A stretch of DNA of 45,330 nt from a bacterium (GTDB taxonomy: Bacteria; Verrucomicrobiota; Verrucomicrobiia; Limisphaerales; J093), in contig JAKANS010000023.1 in assembly GCA_021823625.1 (NCBI GenBank), positions 1 to 45,330 on the forward strand, read 5' to 3'. Both the position numbers and the translations under genes were made by a program. The notes under the pieces were generated by a model that was given only the letters and a program-made list of their open reading frames with translations, searched no databases and had not been told where the DNA came from. Shown here in pieces: positions 33,961 to 42,999 of this stretch (its first letter is position 1; each line of letters opens with the position of its first letter).

Positions 33961-35210
33961 CGTCCGGGCGCGGACTTCGGGGCGTCCTTGCCACCCGGCG
34001 GGACGGCTTTCCACACCAGCGCGGTGAACAGCGCCGCCACCACGATGGCGGCCAGGGCCAGCACCGGCGTTGAAACCTGAAAATCGCTGGTGCGAACCCA
34101 AGGCACCACCGACAGGCCGGGGCCGAGCTTGTGGGCTTCGTCCGGCGGCTGGTCGAACAGGATTTTGACCGGCACGCGCTGCACCACCTTCACGAAATTG
34201 CCGACCGCGTTTTCCGGCGGCAACAGGCTGAAGCGCGCGCCGCTGCCCGCCTGGATGCTGTCCACGTGCGCGGCAAACTTCCGGTCGGGGTAGGCGTCCA
34301 CGTGCAGTTCGACCGGCTGGTGGGGAAGGAGGTTCTGCAACTGGGTTTCCTTGAAGTTGGCCACCACCCAGAAATCCGGCACCACCACGGCGAGCAACCG
34401 CTGGCCGACCTGGACGTATTCGCCGGCGTGGACGGCCTTGCGGGTGACGAAGCCGTTCGTCGGCGCGACGAGGCGCGTGTACGAAAGGTCTAGTTCAGCG
34501 ATCTTAACATCGGTTTCCGCCTGGTGGACCTCGGCCCGTGCCATCGCAAACGCAGCGCCGGCGGCGTCCAGTTGCGCGTGGGCTTCCGTGACGCGGGACC
34601 GGTCGGTGGCGACCTTGTCCCGGTCCGCCTCGGCCGTGGCGCGGGCGGCGGCGCGAGCGAGATCGAATTCCTGCGCGGAACTGACGTTTTCTTTACGCAG
34701 TGACTCCATCCGCTTGAAATCCGCCTCAGCGCGCTCGGCCGTCGCCTCGGAAGCCGCCGCCTCGGACTGGCTCTGCTTCGCCGTCAATTCCGCGGTGGCC
34801 GGGCGGGCCTGCATCAACGCATAAGCGCTGGCCACAGTCTTCTGGTTGCTCTCCGAGACGTTGTGGCTGGCCCGCTTGTGGGCCAGGGCGGCTTCGTAGT
34901 CGCGTGGATCGATATCGACCAGCGAGTCGCCGGCCTTCACCGGCTGGTTGTCATGAATGTAAACGGCGGAAACGATGCCGGCCACCTTGGGCGAAATGGC
35001 CACGATGGGGCCTTCGAGGTAAGCGTCGTCGGTGCTCTCGTGCGTGAACACGTCCACGAGATAACGCAACCCCACGAAGCCGAGTCCGGCGACCACGGCG
35101 GCCAGCAAGGCAAAGCCCGCGAGCCGCCACGGCGGGGGGCCGTTCTTCTTTGCGGGTGCGCCGGGCTCGGCGCCGGGCGACGGCGGGTGCGGATCGGGTG
35201 CGTTGCTCAT
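33957..35210 (-). CDS. emrA: HlyD/EmrA-type periplasmic adaptor
   Basis: 417 residues. A Pro-rich cytoplasmic start and one transmembrane helix (LAGFALLAAVVAGLGFVGLR) lead to the adaptor: barrel-sandwich halves ESTDDAYLEGPIVAISPKVA and LVAPTNGFVTRKAVHAGEYV, separated by a long Ala/Glu-rich coiled-coil hairpin (about residues 95-230). A second hydrophobic helix at the C-terminus (PVLALAAIVVAALFTALVW) is unusual for EmrA. It bridges EmrB to an outer-membrane channel. Its ATG overlaps a TGA that ends a 25-codon leftover frame following the truncated RND gene. Confidence 0.91.
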   Translation of the reverse strand: MSNAPDPHPPSPGAEPGAPAKKNGPPPWRLAGFALLAAVVAGLGFVGLRYLVDVFTHESTDDAYLEGPIVAISPKVAGIVSAVYIHDNQPVKAGDSLVDIDPRDYEAALAHKRASHNVSESNQKTVASAYALMQARPATAELTAKQSQSEAAASEATAERAEADFKRMESLRKENVSSAQEFDLARAAARATAEADRDKVATDRSRVTEAHAQLDAAGAAFAMARAEVHQAETDVKIAELDLSYTRLVAPTNGFVTRKAVHAGEYVQVGQRLLAVVVPDFWVVANFKETQLQNLLPHQPVELHVDAYPDRKFAAHVDSIQAGSGARFSLLPPENAVGNFVKVVQRVPVKILFDQPPDEAHKLGPGLSVVPWVRTSDFQVSTPVLALAAIVVAALFTALVWKAVPPGGKDAPKSAPGR

Positions 35211-35288
35211 GCGGTCGGGGAAACGGCGAGACCGGGTTCAGCGGTGCGTGGGCGGCGCAGTTTGCGGCGGAGCCACTGCTGGAAAGTC

Positions 35289-37256
35289 TCACAGCAGCGG
35301 GTTCTGCAGGAAGGCGCTGATGCCGGGCACGGAGTTGAGCTTGCCGCGCAGGCGCTGGATGATCTGGTCCACGTGCGGCCGGCCGGTCGAGCGCGGTTTG
35401 AGGCGCACGAACATGCGGCCGCTGTTGCCGGTGGTGGTCGGCCCGCCCGCGCCGATGGACGAGGTCAGGTTGTTGAGGATGTTCGTCTCCTGCATCAACA
35501 AATGCATCAAGGCAAGCTGGTGGTCGCGCATGGAATCGAAGGAGATGTCCTGCCCCGCCTCGGTGACGATGAAGATCTGGCCGGTGTCCTCGCTCGGGAA
35601 AAAGCCTTTGGGAATGGTGACGAACAGGTAGCCCGTCGCCACCAGCACGACCAGCGAAACGAAGATCACGGTCAGGCGGTGTCGCAACACGACCCGCAGC
35701 GTGCGCTCGTAAAATCCGAACATGCCGTCGAAGAACCGCTGCGACACCGCATAGACGTGGCCGTGGTGCGCCTGGCCCGGCGGCCGCACAAACCGGCTGC
35801 ACAGCATCGGCGTGAGCGTCAGCGAAACGAAGCCGGACACCAGCACCGCGGTCATGATCGTCACCGCGAATTCGTGCAGCAACCGGCCGAGGATGCCGCC
35901 CATGAACAGCACCGGGATGAACACCGCCGCCAGCGACAGAGTCATCGAAATGATCGTGAAGCCGATCTCGCGCCCGCCTTTGAGCGCCGCCTCGAACGCG
36001 GGCATGCCTTCCTCGATGTGGCGGACGATGTTCTCGAGCATCACGATGGCGTCGTCCACGACGAAGCCCACCGAGAGCGTGAGCGCCATCAGCGAAAGGT
36101 TGTCCACGCTGTAGTTGAGCAGGTACATCACGGCGAACGTGCCGATCAGCGACATCGGCAACGCCAGGCTGGGGATGACCGTGGCGGAGAGGTTCCGCAG
36201 GAACAGGAAGATCACCAACACCACCAGGCAGACCGTGAGCATGAGGGTGAACTGGACGTCGTGCACGGATTCGCGGATGGACTGCGAGCGGTCGTAGAGG
36301 ATCTCGAAATTCACCGAGGCGGGCAACTGCGCGCGCAAGGTCGGCAGCAGCGCGCGAATGTTGTCCACGACTTCGACCGTGTTTTCGCCGGGCTGGCGCT
36401 GGACGGCCAGGATGATCGCGCGGGTGGTGTTGAACCGCGCGGCCACCTTGTCGTTCTGCACGCTGTCGATCACCCGGCCCAGGTCGCCGAGGCGAACCGG
36501 TTGCCCGTTGCGATAGGCCACGATGAGCGGCCGGTAATCCGCTGCCTTGAACAACTGGCCGTTGGCCTGAACGGTGAACGCCTGCTTCGGGCCATCGAGC
36601 GTGCCGGTGGGCAGGTTCACGTTGCCCTGCGCCACCGCCTGCTGGACCTCGTCGATGCCGAGGCCGCGACTGGCGAGCGCACTGGGATCGAGTTGGATCC
36701 GGACCGCGTAGGTTTGTGCGCCAAACACGCCGACCTGCGCCACGCCTTTCACCATCGACATGCGCTGGGCCATGAGCGTTTGCGCGTATTCGCCCACCGC
36801 CGACAGCGGCTGGGTGTCCGACGTGAGCGCCATGTACAGAATCGGCTGGTCGGCGGGGTTCACCTTGCTGTACGTCGGCGGCGAGGGCATGCCTTGCGGC
36901 AGCAGCCGCGAGGCCTTGGCGATGGCCGCCTGCACGTCCTGCGCAGCGTCGTCGATGTTCCGGTCCAGGGTGAACTGGATCGTGATCTGGCAAAGGCCGA
37001 GGGCGCTCACCGACGACATCGAGTCCACGCCGGCGATGGTGGTGAACTGCCGTTCCAGCGGCGTCGCCACGGCGGAAGCCATCGTCTCCGGGCTGGCGCC
37101 CGGCAGGCTCGCCGAGACCTGGAGCGTGGGATAATCCACGTTGGGCAGGTCGCTCACCGCCAGGTAGCGATAGCTGATGACGCCGAACAACAGGATGCCC
37201 GACATGACCAGCGTGGTCATGACCGGCCGGCGAATGAACAGCTCCGAAATGTTCAC
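35289..37256 (-). pseudogene. RND multidrug pump (AcrB/MdtB-like), C-terminally truncated
   Basis: 655 codons from a GTG overlapping the adaptor's stop. The first half is typical AcrB: TM1 (FIRRPVMTTLVMSGILLFGV), porter domain, TM2-6 with SLALPMSLIGTFAVMYLLNY and GFVVDDAIVMLENIVRHIEE (the Asp-Asp proton relay), then TM7 and the start of the second porter domain, ending SVPGISAFLQNPLL-stop. Full RND pumps have about 1030-1050 residues. About 390 residues, with the rest of the second porter domain and the last five helices, are absent, so the pump cannot work. Immediately after the stop, another frame (TFQQWLRRKLRRPRTAEPGL) stays open to the emrA start and is probably the old C-terminus beyond a deletion. 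Confidence 0.87.
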
Positions 37257-38502
37257 GCAATCCTCCCCGGCCCCGGCCCGCCAGCAAATGGTCTTTTCGC
37301 CGGCTGAGCGGTGCTGGCCGCTCGCGGTCCTTCGGTTGACGGCCCGCCCGCCGGTGTGCCGCCGGCGCGCTGACCCGGCGTTTGCACGTTCACCTCGGCG
37401 CCCGGGACCAGGCGCAACTGGCCGTCGGTCACGACCGTCTCGCCGGCCTTGACCCCGTGGGCGATGACGGTCTCGTTCCCGCGTTGCGGTCCGGTGGTCA
37501 CCATCCGCTTTTCCACCGTCTCGTCGGGCTTCACGACAAAGACGAAGTCACCGCTCTGGCTGGATTGGACCGCTTGCGACGGCACGACCCTCGCATTGGT
37601 CAATTCGCCCAGCGTGAGGGTGACGTTCAGGAACTGGCCCGGCCACAGCCGTTCGTCTTCGTTCGCGAACTTCGCCCGCAGCAACAGCGTGCCCGTGGTG
37701 GTGTCCACCTGGTTGTTCACGACCTCCAGCTCGCCCACGGCGGCCTTCTCCGGATGTTGCGGGGTCGCCGCCTGGACGCGCAAATGGCCGCGCGCCGCCG
37801 CTGCCCTCACCTCCTGCAACGAGCGCTCCGGAACCGCGAAATCCACGAAGATCGGCCGGGTCTGATTGACGATGACGAGGATGGTGTCGTTGTTCTTGAC
37901 CATGTTGCCTGCGTCCACGAGCAGCAACCCCATGCGGCCGTCCACCGGCGAGGTGATGGAACAAAACGAGAGCTGCAGCTTGGCGCTCGCGATGGCGGCC
38001 TGGTCGGCCGCGACCGAGGCCTTGAACGTCGCGACTTTCGCACGGTTGGCGTCCACCACCGTCGCGGGCACCGCCTTGGTGCCGGCCAGTTCGTCGGTGC
38101 GCTTCATGTCGGCCTCGGCGTTCTGCAGCGAGGCCTCGTCCCGCGCCAGGACGGCCGTGGCCTGATCCAGCGTTGCCTGAAACGGACGGGGGTCGTCTCA
38201 AAAATCAAGTCGCCCTGCTTCACCTCGTCGCCGGGCTGGAACGCGACGCGCGCGAGCTGGCCATCCACGCGCGCCTTCACCGAGACGCTGGCGTAAGCGC
38301 GGGCGGTTTCAATGGCGCTCAGGTTGATCGGCTCGTTCGTTTCCACCACCGTCGCCACGGTTACCGGCACGGGCAGGCCGCGGCCCTTCGCCTAGCCGAT
38401 CGGCGGGCCGCCCGGGCTGACGCCCGAAGGCGAGCAACCCACTCCCAGACCCGCCAGCGCGACCGCGGCCGTCACTGTCAGAATCGCTTCGTACAGCTTC
38501 AT
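37253..38502 (-). pseudogene. RND periplasmic adaptor (MFP) with nonsense codon and frameshift
   Basis: The gene begins at the ATG at 38502 with a lipoprotein signal (LAGLGVGCSPSG). Codon 37 is TAG (38394-38392). The frame continues as an adaptor (TVATVVETNEPINLSAIETA, SVKARVDGQLARVAFQPGDE, then VKQGDLIFE). One base is then missing near 38195, where FEIDPRPF is expected. The remaining 284 codons read in the new frame (TSPVDGRMGLLLVDAGNMVK, NNQVDTTTGTLLLRAKF) to a TGA overlapping the pump start. Two independent lesions mean no full-length adaptor can be made. Confidence 0.88.
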
Positions 38503-38505
38503 AGT

Positions 38506-39934
38506 TCAGGTTCCACTGGACTGGGTCGGAGCCTCCCAGCCGCCACCCAGCGCCTTGTAGAGCGCGACCACGTTTTCGGTCATCGTGCGCTCGCTTTGCA
38601 CCAGGGCATCCTCGGCCTGGTACAGCGACCGCTGGTTCACCAGCACATTCAGGAATTCGCCAAAACCTTTGGTGTAAAGTTGGTTCGCCAGCTCCACCGA
38701 ACGCCGGCTCGCCTCCACCGACTCGCGCAACGACTGGTAACGCTCCTTTTCCTTGGCGTAGGCCACGAGCGCGTTTTCGACATCTTCAAGCGCGAGCAGC
38801 ACCGTCTGGTTGAACTGGGCGAGCAGTTGCTCCTGCTGCGCCGTCTGTGCGTCGATCTGCGCCTTGAGCCGCGGGTATTCGAGCAACCGCCACCGCACCG
38901 AACGGCCCGGCCGTCCAGAATTTGCTCGCCGGCTCGATCAGCGTGGCTGCGTCGAGACTCTGATAGCCCGCGGTACCGGTGAGGAAGAACTTCAGGAACA
39001 ACTCGGCCTTTGCCACACCGATGCGGGCCGTGGCGGCGGCAAGCTGGCGTTCGCTCTGGCGCACGTCGGGCCGGCGCAACAAAAGATCCGACGGCAATCC
39101 AGCGGGCCCTTCGGGTGGCGATGCGGGGATGGGCGAATCGGTCGCCAGTTCGGTGTCGAGCGATCCCGGCGCCTCGCCGAGCAATACGCTCAGCCGATGA
39201 CTGGATTGCTTGAGCGCGGTTTCCAGCGTCGGCACCTGGGCCTTCGTGGCGGCCAGGAGCGTCCTGGCCTGGGCGACGTCCAGTTCGCTGGTCAGGCCCT
39301 TGTCGAACCGCATCTGGGTGATGTCCACCGTTTCCTGCTGGGCGTTCAGGTTTTTCTGCGCGATCGCCAGCCGCCGCTGCGTGCCGCGACACTCGACGTA
39401 ATTGCGCGCCACTTCGGCCAGGAGCGAAACCTGCACCGCGCGCTGGTCTTCCTCGATCGCCTGCAAATCCGCGGTCGCGGCTGGCAACGCCCGGCGCTCG
39501 CCGCCGAAGACGTCGAGATCCCAACTCGCGTCGAAGCCCGCCTGATAGGTGTCGGTATCGAGCAACCGGACCGGAAACGCCAGCGCGTTCTGGCTGCGTC
39601 GTGCGGTGGTCAGTGAAGCGCTGGCGCCGATCGTGGGCAGAAAGTCCGACAACACCGCGCCGCGCAACGCCCGCGCGGCCTTGACGCGGGCGGCCGCAAC
39701 CTGGAGGTCGTAGTTCGCCTGCACCGCACGCTCGATCAACGAGTCGAGCTCCGGATCGGCGAGCGTCTTCCACCATTGCGCCAATTGCACGTCGCGATTG
39801 GTGTTCACCCCCGCGCCGGCGGCGGACCAGGCCGTTGGCACGGCGGGTTTCGGCGGGTGGTAGTTGGGTCCCACGCTGCAGCCGGCCAGCAACGCCGGAA
39901 GCCAGACCCATTTCAGCAGGGTGGTGAGTTTCAT
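38506..39934 (-). pseudogene. Outer-membrane efflux lipoprotein (OprM/NodT family) with one frameshift
   Basis: The ATG at 39934 starts a lipoprotein signal (WVWLPALLAGCSVGPNYHPP). The TolC-like fold follows with WWKTLADPELDSLIERAVQA, ARVKAARALRGAVLSDFLPT and LLLRRPDVRQSERQLAAATA. At about 38902 one extra A/T breaks the frame after FWTAGP. The other frame resumes exactly where expected with VRWRLLEYPRLKAQIDAQTA and runs to 38506 (LYTKGFGEFLNVLVNQRSLY). Removing one base would restore about 475 residues. It is 10 bases downstream of the TetR gene. Confidence 0.88.
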
Positions 39935-39944
39935 GGGAGAAAAG

Positions 39945-40583
39945 TCAGAGGGGCACCGGCTGATGCAGCAGCTTGGCGAATCGCAGCAGAAATTCCCGCC
40001 GCTCGCGCTGGAAAGCCGGATCGGACACCGACCGGCCAGTCACCAGGCGCGTGGATTGGGGAAACGCGAGCGGATACGCGGTCAACGCCATCAGCGAGAG
40101 CAGCAGGTGGCCGGGATCCAGGTCGGCCGGGAGCAAACCCTGGCCCTGCCGGGCGCGAATCGACTCCACCGCGCGCCGCGCCACCGTGCGGCGATACCGC
40201 TGATGCACCAGGTTGCGGTCCGAACCCTGCAAGGCTTCCCAGCCGAGCAAGCGGAACCAATCCACGTCGCGGCAGGCCGCATCGAACCAGTACGCGAGCG
40301 TTTCCGCCGGGTCTTTCGGGGCGGAGGCCAGCAGCGCCTCCCGCTGGGCGATCTTCTGTCGCAACACTGCGCTGAAGAGCCCGTCCTTATTGCCGAAGTA
40401 ATGGTAGAGCATGCGCTTGTTGACGCCGGCCCGGCGGGCGATCACGTCCACGCGCGCGCCGGCCAGCCCTTTGGCCGAAAACTCGCGCAGCGCGGCCGCC
40501 AGGATTTTTTCCTGGGTCCGCTGCGGATTGCGCGTGGCGGGGGAGGCCGGCTTGGCCTTCGGTCTGACGGCGGCGTGGTGCAT
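39945..40583 (-). CDS. TetR/AcrR-family repressor of the efflux locus
   Basis: 212 residues from the ATG at 40583. The N-terminal helix-turn-helix is TQEKILAAALREFSAKGLAG, then ARVDVIARRAGVNKRMLYHY, FGNKDGLF. The C-terminal ligand domain is all-helical and diverged. It is the first gene of a minus-strand operon running through the outer-membrane factor, adaptor, RND pump, EmrA and EmrB, and should repress it until a drug-like ligand binds. A 7-6-7 palindrome lies 34 bases before the start. The regulator is intact although three of its targets are broken. Confidence 0.92.
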   Translation of the reverse strand: MHHAAVRPKAKPASPATRNPQRTQEKILAAALREFSAKGLAGARVDVIARRAGVNKRMLYHYFGNKDGLFSAVLRQKIAQREALLASAPKDPAETLAYWFDAACRDVDWFRLLGWEALQGSDRNLVHQRYRRTVARRAVESIRARQGQGLLPADLDPGHLLLSLMALTAYPLAFPQSTRLVTGRSVSDPAFQRERREFLLRFAKLLHQPVPL

Positions 40584-40616
40584 GTTCAATTCACCGCGCG
40601 GAAAGTAATTCCTGAC

Positions 40617-40636
40617 AAGTAACCGTCAAGTTACTT
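40617..40636. promoter_or_regulatory. Palindromic operator upstream of the TetR gene
   Basis: AAGTAAC-CGTCAA-GTTACTT (40617-40636) is a perfect 7-bp inverted repeat, centred 44 bases before the TetR start. On the minus strand a TTGACG (40629-40624) inside it could be a -35 element. The size and position are typical of TetR-family autoregulation; the ligand is inferred. Confidence 0.6.
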
Positions 40637-40734
40637 AGGGCGGCGGTGCACGCCCACGATCCGCACGAGCGCCAGACTTGCCAGCAGCAGGACCACGTGA
40701 AACTTTGTCGGCGACATTCAACACACATTGAGCC

Positions 40735-41631
40735 ATGCCGATCTTGCTGCACAATCCGTCGAGCCGTCGCTCCTTCCTGAAAACTACCGCCCTGGGTGGC
40801 GTCGCGCTGGTCGTGGCCGGCTGCCGCGGGTTGGCGCCGGCCGCCGCCACCAAAGGGGAATGGCACCTGGCCTTGTTGTCAGATACGCATGTGCCGGGCG
40901 ATCGGGTCAATGGGTACCGCGGGTTCAATCCCTGGCAGAACCTGCAGAACGTCGTGCCGCGCGTCCTCGAATCCGCGCCGGAGGCTGCGATTCTGTGCGG
41001 CGACGCCGCCCGGCTGGAAGGCAAGGAAGCGGACTACCGGGAGGTGGCGGCGTTGCTGGAGCCCCTCGCCGCCGCGGTGCCGGTGTGCCTCGGCCTGGGG
41101 AATCACGACGACCGCGGCAACTTCCTGAAGGTCTTCACGCAGCGGCCGGGCACGCACCCCGCGGTGGACGGCAAATGCATCACCGCGATCGAACACCCGG
41201 TCGCGCGGTTGATCGTGCTGGACTCGCTGCTCTACACGAACAAGGTGGCGGGACTGCTGGGGAAAACGCAGCGGGGGTGGCTCGCCCGCTACCTGCCCAC
41301 CCTCGGCGATCGGCCCACGGTGTTGTTTGTGCACCACACGCTGGGCAATGGCGATGGCGACCTGCTCGATGCGGGGCAGTTGTTTGCGCTGACGAAAACT
41401 TGCCGCCACGTCAAAGCCATCTTTTACGGGCACTCGCACGTGTGGGAACTCGGCGAGCGCGACCGGCTGAAACTGGTTAACCTGCCGGCGGTCGGCTATA
41501 ACTTCCGCGACCAGGATCCCGTCGGCTGGGTGGATGCGCGCTTTCGCACCGACGGCGTGGCGTTGACGCTGCATGCCATTGCGGGCAACCGCGCCGAGGA
41601 CGGGAAAACTTGGTTCGTCGCGTGGTCGTGA
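40735..41631 (+). CDS. Exported metallophosphoesterase (Tat/lipoprotein signal)
   Basis: 298 residues. The N-terminus has a twin-arginine motif and a lipobox in one signal (SRRSFLKTTALGGVALVVAG, then CRGL), so the folded enzyme is probably exported by Tat and lipidated. All calcineurin-like metal motifs are present: LLSDTHVPG, ILCGDAARL, GLGNHDDRG, LFVHHTLG and FYGHSHVWE. It should hydrolyse phosphomono- or diesters outside the cytoplasm; the substrate is unknown. It is divergent from the TetR gene and closed by a strong terminator. Confidence 0.9.
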   Translation: MPILLHNPSSRRSFLKTTALGGVALVVAGCRGLAPAAATKGEWHLALLSDTHVPGDRVNGYRGFNPWQNLQNVVPRVLESAPEAAILCGDAARLEGKEADYREVAALLEPLAAAVPVCLGLGNHDDRGNFLKVFTQRPGTHPAVDGKCITAIEHPVARLIVLDSLLYTNKVAGLLGKTQRGWLARYLPTLGDRPTVLFVHHTLGNGDGDLLDAGQLFALTKTCRHVKAIFYGHSHVWELGERDRLKLVNLPAVGYNFRDQDPVGWVDARFRTDGVALTLHAIAGNRAEDGKTWFVAWS

Positions 41632-41639
41632 TTTGAGAG

Positions 41640-41663
41640 GAACTCGGTTTTCCGAGTTCTTTT
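41640..41663 (+). terminator. Rho-independent terminator of the metallophosphoesterase gene
   Basis: GAACTCGG (41640-41647), loop TTTT, CCGAGTTC (41652-41659), then TTTT. It starts 8 bases after the stop codon. Confidence 0.88.
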
Positions 41664-42346
41664 GAGGCAACGTTCGGGAGGTTCAGGGCGTGGAAGATTT
41701 CACCGTCCTTCTTTGGGCTGTGGGTGCCGGAGCGCGAAACGGACGAGGCGTTGCGTACAGAATGACGCCCGGTCTGGCGCAAGCTGGGCGGGGTGGATCG
41801 CCATTAAGAATGGGCACCAGGCGCACGGGCAAAGAGCGCCAGCGACCGGGCCCGAAGCTGCGGCGCTTCCGGTGAGCAGTTCACTGACCCACATGCCCCA
41901 CAATCCGCAACCCTATTGCAAACAGGCGATCCGGTTGGTGGGGACCGGTTGGGCGCATCTCCGTTGCTTGCAGCCCGATTGGGCTCGACGCACGCCGAAC
42001 GGCCCGCCTCAGCCCAACGGGCTGGAGTCCACCAGGCCAGGGCCAGCGAGCAGAGCGAGCGCCGCCCTGGGCTGGTTAACGTTGGCCTTTCAGGCCGGCG
42101 GCACCGGTTGCGCGAGATGCCCCCGGACCGGCTTTCGGCTTGTCAGCCGACTGGAGTTTCGCGAGCGTGGCCACATTGTGCGAATCTCCGGGCATTCAGG
42201 TTTCCGGGATAAACCGCAACTTCTTGCGGCTTATCTCCGCCGATTACCCGAGTTAAACCGCAGAACACCCCCCATTTTGCGGTTTGACCCCGGAAAACCG
42301 GGGTTAAGCCGCTTGCGGTTCAATCACTGTTAGGCATCGTGAGTTT
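41664..42346. repeat. Palindrome-rich non-coding region before the cassette genes
   Basis: I find no convincing gene in this stretch of about 680 bases. It holds CAGCCC-AAC-GGGCTG (42014-42028), a larger stem CCAGGGC...GCCCTGG (about 42038-42072) around a GCGAGCAGAGCGAGCGC core, and several AACCGC/GCGGTT motifs. A 15-bp stem with an AAAA loop lies at 42279-42312. The first two look like dispersed palindromic repeats. The last ends 17 bases before a GTTAGGC (42329-42335), a match to the integron core site. Confidence 0.6.
42279..42312. repeat. Long hairpin with AAAA loop
   Basis: GCGGTTTGACCCCGG (42279-42293) pairs along all 15 positions, two of them G-T, with CCGGGGTTAAGCCGC (42298-42312). 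There is no T-tract. It could be a structured recombination site or a REP-like unit. Confidence 0.75.
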
Positions 42347-42599
42347 ATGACGCTTTCAGAGTGCAAATGCTGTCATCGAGAGATTAGTTTCGATGCCGAG
42401 GTATGTCCTCGTTGCGGCCAGCCGAACCCACACGACATAACTCCATACCAAGTTGGAGCTAGGAAGATGTGGAGGGGGGGATACGCTCGTCCATGCCGGA
42501 GAGATAGAAAACGCTGTTCGGCGCATTATGAATGAGGGGATTTCTGAGTCGGAAGCCCGCGAGTTGGTAAAGTTGTCCACTGGTGAGCACGATGCCTAA
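42347..42599 (+). pseudogene. Zinc-ribbon cassette gene, frameshifted at a G7 tract
   Basis: The ATG at 42347 gives MTLSECKCCHREISFDAEVC followed by PRCGQPNPHD, a CxxC...CxxC zinc ribbon. At 42474-42480 a run of seven G throws the frame into a premature stop at 42536. With six G the frame continues (GDTLVHAGEIENAVRRIMNE, GISESEARELVKLSTGEHDA) to a TAA at 42597-42599. That TAA lies inside the GCCTAAC core of the attC-like site, the classic arrangement for integron cassette genes. The full product would be 83 residues. The tract may be a sequencing slip, a mutation or a phase-variable switch. Confidence 0.72.
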
Positions 42600-42712
42600 C
42601 ACCGCGCTGGAGCCAACGCCGACTGCCCCTTGAGTTTATGGACGGTTTGAATTATACAACGCTTATCGAGCTTGCGGAGCCACTCGCCCGTCGGCGTGGC
42701 TCAGCTTTGGAT
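42594..42712 (+). other. attC-like integron recombination site
   Basis: The left core is GCCTAAC (42594-42600, consensus RYYYAAC). GCTGGAGCCAACGCCGAC (42605-42622) pairs with GTCGGCGTGGCTCAGC (42690-42705), leaving one G and one A unpaired on one side, as in attC hairpins with extrahelical bases. The right core would be TTTGGAT (42706-42712), one mismatch from GTTRRRY. The length of 119 bases is within the attC range. No integron integrase is in the window. Confidence 0.6.
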
Positions 42713-42743
42713 CGTTCGGATTGATGCGTGGTCCGCCACACTC

Positions 42744-42992
42744 ATGAAGTACCGGGTCGAATTGAAGCCAAAGGCGGAAAAGGATTTGAAAGCCTTGGCG
42801 TCCAACGATAGAGGCAGAGTGGTGGAGCGTTTGCGCTGGCTTGAGGACGAGCTCAAAGGAGACGTGAAGCGCTTAAGCAACCATTTCCCCGAGTACCGGA
42901 TGCGTGCCGGGAACTGGAGAGTGCTTTTCGAGGTCGTGGACGACCGAGTTGTCGTTTACCGTATCCGGCATCGAAGAGAAGCGTATCGCTGA
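42744..42992 (+). CDS. RelE/ParE-family toxin
   Basis: 82 residues from the ATG at 42744. The RelE fold is evident: KYRVELKPKAEKDLKALASN, the helix RGRVVERLRWLEDEL, and the catalytic-side strands EYRMRAGNWRVLFEVVDDRV followed by VVYRIRHRREAYR, with the basic C-terminus typical of ribosome-dependent mRNA endonucleases. It comes before its antitoxin, the reverse of the usual order (as in higBA). It follows the attC-like site by 31 bases, so it is probably a cassette gene. Confidence 0.9.
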   Translation: MKYRVELKPKAEKDLKALASNDRGRVVERLRWLEDELKGDVKRLSNHFPEYRMRAGNWRVLFEVVDDRVVVYRIRHRREAYR

Positions 42993-42999
42993 CAGGCTT

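Noticed and set aside
34863-37307. A plus-strand open frame of 814 codons over the efflux genes
   Set aside because: It is antisense to the recognisable RND pump and EmrA genes and is very rich in His, Arg and Gln without any family pattern.
41662-42333. A plus-strand frame of 223 codons between the phosphoesterase and the cassettes
   Set aside because: It runs through palindromic repeats, has no recognisable domain or ribosome site and directly follows a strong terminator.
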